DNA of 64,000 bases from Mesocentrotus franciscanus. Lineage: Eukaryota > Echinodermata > Echinoidea > Camarodonta > Strongylocentrotidae. The DNA lies in NCBI GenBank assembly GCA_037976565.1, contig CP137675.1:32935820-32999819 (forward strand), read 5' to 3'. Positions 57,848 through 64,000 of the stretch are shown piece after piece. Numbering within the stretch: the stretch's first letter is position 1; the number at the start of each line of letters is the position of its first letter. The notes under the pieces were generated by a model. The model was given only the letters and a program-made list of their open reading frames with translations, ran no database searches and was not told where the DNA came from. The position numbers and the translations under genes were made by a program.

Positions 57848-60800
57848 GTAAGTATTTATCAAGGGATATCATTTTATTTATTATCTTTACTATATTTCTG
57901 TTGATATTATAACTTTGAATTAACCAAACTTCAGAGGGATGTCAAAATGTGAAGAAAAATAAGTTCTATACACTTTAATTTAAGCGTTGGCTCTGGTTAA
58001 TTCATGAAACATACAGTGGATAGCCACAGTTGGGAAAGCCATGGCAATGTGGCAGTATAGAATCTCACTCCATAGCATATAGAGTTTTAGTATAAATGTG
58101 AATCCTGGAGATTTATCCATTGACAAAGTAAGGAGAGAAAGAGAGAGAAAAATGGAGCAATGAGTAAGAAAAGACTACTTCTACCAAAAATATATTGAAA
58201 TCAGATGAAGTCCTTTCTCTTTTGAATCATCTCTTTCTTCATGTTTGGTTTACTTCAACAGATTGCAGTCTGAATTATGCCGCCCTGATGTGACCAGCCT
58301 TCACTCCATAGACTTACTTAAGCACTGCAGGCAGATCAGGACAAGAATGCTCACGCACCAACATCAGCAAGACTCATCTGTAAGTTCTATCACTCAAATG
58401 TATACATAGCTGATTCTACTTTATCAGATTAATTATTTTTTGATCATTTTGGTATATTAAAAAAAAAAAACATTGATTAAGATGTATATTTGGATGGTGT
58501 TATCACTTATTAAATATTGGTTATAATTGAAACTCTGTTATATATGGTTTTATTAAAAATACAAAATCATTGATAAAATGTCTGTTGTTACAATGTTATA
58601 CTCTGGATAACCTTTGTGCCTTCAACATTCTTCAAACACAGATTTAACAAGTAACTTCTTTCATTCATCTAGACCCTCCCCTCTCTCCACATAAAAAATG
58701 TTTTATGGCCTTTTCGTCTTCCTTTTCTTTACATAATGCACTTGTATTAATTCTAGAGCTTCTTTTCTTTGGCTTGTTTGATTGTTTTGGATAGAAAGGA
58801 GAGGAGAGATTTAGCAGTGCCAGGCTACCACCCCTACCACCACAGCCTCAGGTGCAAACCTCTGAGAAGTCATCTATCCCTGTCATCACTGGTTTAAGAG
58901 AGAGACCAGGGTAAACAAAAGTTTTTTATTTTGGTGTGGAGTTAAACCCCCTTTTTTTAAAAACATGACGTAGGGTATTGAATGATTAGGGAGTACCCTA
59001 TTGACTGAAATGCTATCACATGACAATTAGGGGCTCCCTTGTAAAGCTTGCTCTTGTGGTTCTGAACCAAACAACCATGCTTAGGGACCAATCACTTCCA
59101 AATACTTTGTTTATCGTTATCTAAAATGACTTTTATTTAAAGTGTATTTTATGTCAATTAAAATTATGACTTAGAAGGTATAAAATCACCCCTAAGTATA
59201 TTAAAAATTCAAATGTTTTATAATAAAATAGTGTAAGAGAAAAAAATGATTTCATATCAAGGCCTGCATGGAAGTTGATTTTAGGGTTATCTTGAAACTG
59301 ATCCCATGCCAATTGTCTATGATTGCATCTACTAGTCTACTTTTAATTTGGTGTTTCCTTTGTTTAGAGGGTAATTTTTGTACCTTAACTTGCAGTACCC
59401 CATAATAGAGAAATATTTATAGCTCATATATTTACTTTAGTATTACTTCATGTCTTCATGATTCCTCAAACTAAGTGCAAATTACTTTGTGATTTATAAT
59501 TCATTTCAATTTTTAATAATTCAATTCGTTTTTTATTTTCACATTTGAATAAAAAGAACAATCACAATGACAATAAAATACATTAAAAGAGAAAATAACA
59601 AGTATACAAAACAAACAAATTCAAATATCGTGGGATTTGCAAAATGGCCTTACGATTCTAAAATGATGATTTCCTGATTTTATATACAGGTGTATTTTAC
59701 CAAATGGATGTAGAAAATGAAAGGTCTAACTCATTGCAATCAATACAAAAAATTGGGGAAATATTGTACTCGGTGTTTGTTGTATACTTATTGCCAACTT
59801 CATGTTTAATGTTTAAATAGCTTAAAGAGAAGGTTGAGTTCTTGGAAGAGGTGAACAAGCGTTATCATTGTATTATGCAAGTGTAAAAGAACATCAGAGA
59901 AAAAATATTCCCTGAAAGCATGGCTCTTCAAATGCTTTAATATTCTAAATATGGCATGTAACATCATACAAATCGGGACAGATTTTATGCCACATGTTTG
60001 TGTAGTCCCATATACATCTTTCTGTGTACCCACCAAGACTGGGCCAAATTTCTTATCATTTGATGATTCCAGAACCTTGCAGTACACACCAATACTTATA
60101 TGCTAGATGATCAACCTTTTCTGATCAATTCCACAACATTTCTTTCACCATGCAATCACATGACCAGAACTCAACTTTATCTTTAAACCCTTTTATTATT
60201 TCCCTCCTTTCAGATGTCCAAGATTAAATCTGCCTGATGGAAGCATTGAGATTGATGCCGGATAGCCAGACAGCTCAGCTGTAGGGCAGTGGCCACCATC
60301 TGTTCACATAATGGATATGACTGTAAGTTGAATGCCTGGGGGGTGTTTCACAAAGACTAAGATCGACTTTAAGTTGGGCTTAATATGGCAAGCCGTTCAT
60401 GCCACTGGTTGCTCTCACCATTGGTCTTTCAATTATGATCTTTAGATAATATTTTTTCCTTCAATAATGAACTATCAAAAAATGTAAATTCTGTAGATTT
60501 GTGACCACGATTTATACGCCCCTTGAGAGACCAATGCCAGTAAATGGTGAGAGCATGAACCACCTGCCATATTTAAGTCCAACTTAAAGTCGATCTTAGT
60601 CTTTGTGAAACACCCCCCTGGATAAAATACTCAATTGTAAGACATAATGCTCTAGCTGTAATTGCTCAGCAGTCAGTTTATAACATTGTAACTTGAATTC
60701 TTTACTTCGACCCTGGGTCCAAGAATTACTTTCACCATAGTTTTTTAATTTTTGGAATAAAACATTTATAATTTCATGTCAAGTACCACAAAAATGTAAA

Positions 60801-63800
60801 TTAACTACACTATCCAATCCTAATCATTACCTAAAACTCATTAGCAATTCGTGCTATCTTTAATCAATTATAGAACAGAGAAAATGATGGAATACTAAAT
60901 GTACTCATTTGCAAGTGGAAGCTTGAGTACACTTTATTGTGTTTCTAATCATCAAATGAAGATGGGGTAGAATTGCGATTTTGTTCATTTGTGCAGAATG
61001 AGTGTAATAGTCTGCATTACCACCACTGATGATATCAAATGTTTCATATAAAATTCTAGGTATTTCTTAGAAAAGTAAGTACTCTGGTAAATTTTCATTA
61101 TGAAATAAAAGGTACATGTAAATAAACTCTTAAAAAACACATATTTGCTTAGAATTCAGAGACCTAGTCTATCAATTGACAAAGTCTGGACTGTAGAGTT
61201 TCAGCCAGTTCTGTTTTGTTTCAGGGCATCATTAGTCGACTGTTGTGACACCTTAACTTCATGATATTTCTTTCAATCCCCCCTCCATATTCATAGCAAG
61301 TCAGGAATCTTCATTAGAAACATTATCAGATGTTCTCCAGGAGTTCTTAGTTAACACCTGTAAACTATTGAGAGTTGCCGTAGACAGAGAGGCTCATACA
61401 GGGCATACAGGATTCCAAGTAAGTGGGACGATTAGCATGAGATTAGTATGATATCAGTTTATATGAATATTGTAGAAATAATCATCATTTATGATTGGTC
61501 AACTCAAACTACTACCGATTTAAAAACCCAACAACAGGGTAAATGGTACTAAAGATAACTTGTGTAGGGACAAGCAAAAGTAATACATGTGCAGTGGACA
61601 ATAGTAATGTAGATTATGTAGACAGGTGAGCTGAGGTAGTGTACACCAGTTCTACCAGTTACACCATTTATACCAGTTATACCAGTTATACCAGTTCTAT
61701 CAGTTAAACCAGGTGTAAAAGTTCCACCAATTATACTAGTTATACCCGTTACACCACTTACACCAGTCTATATAACTTATACCAGTTACACCACACACAC
61801 TACTGTAGTTGTACCAGTTATACCAATTATACCAGTTACACCAGTGATACCAGTTACACCAATTGTACAAGTTACACCAGTTGTACCAGTAACACCAGTA
61901 AGACCAGCTACACCAGCTACACAATTTACACCAGTCACATCAGTTGTTCAAGTTACACCAAGTATACCAGTTACACCAGTTATACCAGCTACACCAGTCT
62001 ATACAACTTATACCAGTTACACCAGTTATACCTGTTATCAAGTTACCATGGTTATACCTTTTATGCCAGATATATATGCGATATCTGTACTCTGATTGGA
62101 AAGCTGGTAACTAGAAGAGTCATTTGAAAGGAAATGCCCTACAATTTATTGTCGTCACTTATTTAATCTCACTTCCCATATTCTTTGAGCCAGATATTTC
62201 AACATTTATATTGAACAGTTACTTCTGAATCTTTGTTTATCTCTGTTAGGACACCCTTTCCCAAGTATTCCATGAGATTGGTGTCGGGAGCACACAGACA
62301 CTTATCAACTTCTGGAAGACGAGGATACAAGACTACCATGACCGCATCTTGAAACAGACAGAGGAAATCAGAGAGAAATATGAAGACATGAAGGTATATA
62401 AGCAAGCCATATTGGTTGTGATGTAATGGATGTGTCACAAGATCTCTAGTTCAGGTGTCAGAGGTTCAAATCTCATTAGAGGCAATTATTAATTCTAGAA
62501 TTGATTGGAAGAAGACGGTTGTAAAAGCATTTCGTTTAACAGGCCCATTAGAGCACCATTGAAAATCACAAGTTATGAACTGAAAGGTATATACTCTTAA
62601 TTTTGAAATGAATGCATTCTTTAATTAACTAATTTTTTGTCTTTATTTTAAGGTGTATATTGTTGCATAAATTAAACTAAACAGTTTTAACGTTGATTTG
62701 AAGCTTTGCTATGGTTATTAAAAACCCATTAATTTTCAAAAGTCTATCAAACAAACTGATCATCAATATTTGTTATCATCCTCTTAATCCACTTAGCATA
62801 TGGATTTTTATATCAATCCAGTGTGTCTGATTGTCAAACTTTTGCTTTACAGAACCCAAATTACCAGCCACAAGATGACAAGTCTCCAAGGTAAGGAAGA
62901 ACTTCCTAAAAATTTCTATGTCCTGGTACTGCTGTCATTAGTCAGCCCAATGAACAGATTCATGTATTTGATACACTGTCTTCCATTGCTTCTCTGCTCA
63001 TTTTGTTCTCCTAAATAATCTTTTTTTATGCCCTCTGTTCTCTATATTTGACCTACAAAGCAATTGGAGTTGTCTTTTCCTTAAAATATTAAGAAGGGAT
63101 CTATTGACACATGCTTCAGCAAGTACCTCCTCGCTTGTTACTCTCTCAGTCTGTGTTATTGTTTTAAAAAAAAACCTTCATAGGAACCACATTTCTGCTT
63201 AGGTAACAGTCAGTACCTATACCTTTTTTGTTTTTCATAGAGTCAAAGAGGAACCTATGTCAGATGCGTCCTTCCATGATCTTCAGTCGCAGCCCCAGGA
63301 TGAAGGAGCTGAGAACCACAGCGAAACATCCTCATCAGAGACACCATCAAATCAGCCACTCTCTTTTCACAGCCTCGGGTAAGGGCAAAATGCACCTTTT
63401 CCTTCGTTGGAGATAAGCAATCTAAAAAATGTTTTAATAAACACAACCATGTTTGAAAAATGTGATTCTGGGCTTCATAAAGTGTCACGAATGCAATCAA
63501 TGACGACATGATTCAGCCACTTTACGAGATTTAAGGCAATTAAATTGAAGTCCTATTCTGGGACTTTGGACAGTCAGTAACTCTCCTAACACACCAACAG
63601 GTAGACTTATATATACCCGATCATTCATGACTTAATCATATATATGTGGCTTTGTATGAACTGAACAAAATATTTTTGATTGCTGGTCTTACACAGTACA
63701 TTTAATGAAAACCAATGTAATTTACTGGTATCATATTTTGAATTTCAGTGGGATGGATTTAGAGGACTCTGGTGGAGCAGTGACAGTGGTAGAAGCAGGA

Positions 63801-64000
63801 GAGAGAGGAGAGGAGGGGGTGGTGGATGAGAGTAGCAATGAATGGTACGCTGGGGTAAAGGAGGAAGACAATGGAGAGGACGTAGGAAGCACGGCAGCTG
63901 GGATGGGTGGCGTGAAGAGAGCTCATGAGTGGGGATGATGAGAACTCACAAGATGTGGTAAGTTGTAGGTGCTTGTTGTTGTGCTAGTTATATCAGTTAC
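57690..64000 (+). CDS. SUPT7L: SUPT7L, STAGA/SAGA histone-fold subunit (3' end outside window)
   Basis: SUPT7L (STAF65 gamma) is a nuclear subunit of the STAGA/SAGA coactivator, carrying a bromodomain-associated histone fold that pairs with a TAF-like partner. Exons: 57690-57847, 58262-58379, 58795-58910, 60214-60322, 61297-61418, 62250-62393, 62853-62890, 63241-63378, 63749-63957. Markers in order: a short N-terminal SGHWGE motif, a [14 protein letters not shown] helix, [56 protein letters not shown], then the sumoylation-type motif VKEEPMSD and an acidic serine tail. All match the vertebrate order. Two single-base problems occur: exon 60214-60322 has a length that breaks the frame, and the last exon meets a stop at 63936 just before a strong donor. 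Given intact splicing and conserved residues, I read the gene as live, with assembly or allelic indels. Confidence 0.88.
58262..58379 (+). CDS. SUPT7L: SUPT7L exon 2
   Basis: Encodes [20 protein letters not shown] and [10 protein letters not shown]. Acceptor caacag, donor gtaagt, phase 0. Confidence 0.88.
58795..58910 (+). CDS. SUPT7L: SUPT7L exon 3: proline-rich
   Basis: Encodes [11 protein letters not shown] and ITGLRERPG. Acceptor gatag, donor gtaaac, leaving GG. Confidence 0.82.
58911..60000. other. SUPT7L intron 3, nothing recognised before 60001
   Basis: AT-rich sequence without repeats or coding signals that I can support. Confidence 0.5.
60001..60174 (-). repeat. Dispersed repeat, copy B
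   Basis: Inverted relative of 4439-4626, in a SUPT7L intron just before exon 60214. The two copies differ by a few indels, for example about 16 bases present in copy A after the shared cccagtcttgg. Confidence 0.75.
60214..60322 (+). CDS. SUPT7L: SUPT7L exon 4: start of histone fold, frame broken
   Basis: From the ttcag acceptor the frame reads [17 protein letters not shown] then TAG at 60264-60266. A frame one base off reads [19 protein letters not shown], clearly the conserved CRQ..QAVATI helix. The exon is 109 bases, where 110 would satisfy both neighbours' phases. Alternatively an internal acceptor (gccag) near 60272 could start a shorter exon, but it lacks a pyrimidine tract. Confidence 0.75.
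60337..60618 (-). mobile_element. 280 bp foldback MITE, copy 2
   Basis: Same element as 38125-38404, reversed: tgtttcacaaagactaagat ... atcttagtctttgtgaaaca. It lies in a SUPT7L intron 15 bases after the exon 60214-60322 donor. Confidence 0.88.
61297..61418 (+). CDS. SUPT7L: SUPT7L exon 5: histone fold
   Basis: Encodes [20 protein letters not shown] and [11 protein letters not shown], the most diagnostic part of the gene. Acceptor catag, donor gtaagt. Confidence 0.94.
61640..62055 (+). repeat. (ACCAGTTAY)n minisatellite in SUPT7L intron
   Basis: About 40 imperfect 9 bp units, ACCAGTTAT/C with variants. Both strands stay open for long stretches because the unit is a multiple of three; this is not a gene. 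A trace (tagttatatcagttac) reappears at the window's right edge. Confidence 0.95.
62250..62393 (+). CDS. SUPT7L: SUPT7L exon 6: end of histone fold
   Basis: Encodes [27 protein letters not shown] and a charged helix. Phase 0 at both ends; donor gtatat. Confidence 0.94.
62441..62560 (+). repeat. Possible tRNA-like SINE fragment
   Basis: gtgtcacaagatctctagttc followed by aggttcaaatctc resembles a diverged tRNA head with a B-box-like GGTTCAAATCT. There is no tail and no second copy in the window. Confidence 0.3.
62853..62890 (+). CDS. SUPT7L: SUPT7L exon 7: 38-base microexon
   Basis: Encodes [13 protein letters not shown] with the first bases of the next exon. Acceptor ttacag, donor gtaagg. 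Without it the frame into exon 8 is lost. Confidence 0.82.
63241..63378 (+). CDS. SUPT7L: SUPT7L exon 8
   Basis: Encodes [14 protein letters not shown] and a serine-rich tract. The KxEP motif is a likely sumoylation site that vertebrate SUPT7L shares. Confidence 0.9.
63749..63957 (+). CDS. SUPT7L: SUPT7L exon 9: acidic tail, premature stop
   Basis: Encodes [19 protein letters not shown] and an acidic stretch, then TGA at 63936-63938. A gtaagt donor follows at 63958. If the GGGG run at 63931-63934 had three Gs, the frame would run on through DDENSQDV into the donor, which fits coding sequence better. Confidence 0.75.

Noticed and set aside
61736..62095. Open frames on both strands with VTPVIPVT or WYNWCN repeats
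   Set aside because: The 9 bp minisatellite explains both.

Overview
This is animal nuclear DNA: the genes are split into many exons by GT-AG introns, and the spacers are full of SINEs, MITEs and hAT-like elements. The repeat types and a large MAM-domain gene point to a marine deuterostome, most likely a sea urchin. That is inference; nothing here was searched. There are no operons, ribosome binding sites, CRISPR arrays or prokaryotic features.

Layout. (1) About 441-12870, plus strand: 3' two thirds of SMG5, a nonsense-mediated-decay factor, 16 exons in the window, ending in a divergent PIN domain. All exon phases agree. (2) 12.9-16.4 kb: spacer with two MITE-type repeats, a long CT tract, a tRNA-type SINE and a 7SL-like SINE. 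(3) 43561 down to 16483, minus strand: a complete gene for a type I membrane protein with a signal peptide, six MAM domains, one transmembrane segment and a short tail (19 coding exons, about 1155 residues). SMG5 and this gene are tail to tail. (4) 50273 down to 46489, minus strand: a complete four-coding-exon SLC10-family sodium/bile acid cotransporter, plus a probable 5' UTR exon. (5) 50.5-57.6 kb: spacer with an intact 1.36 kb hAT-like element (8 bp target duplication) and a roughly 1.5 kb palindrome with 660 bp arms. (6) 57690 to the right edge, plus strand: SUPT7L, the STAGA/SAGA histone-fold subunit, running off the window.

The four genes have unrelated jobs: mRNA surveillance, cell surface adhesion or recognition, sodium-coupled organic anion uptake and chromatin. 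I see no functional cluster.

The observations most worth checking are: a SINE whose head resembles the Alu domain of SRP (7SL) RNA fused to a different body; the large palindrome, with promoter-like NRF1 and CCAAT motifs in both arms, upstream of SUPT7L; three partial, decaying tandem copies of coding exons (two in SMG5, one in the MAM gene); and three single-base frame problems (one in the MAM gene, two in SUPT7L) that look more like assembly or allelic indels than gene death.
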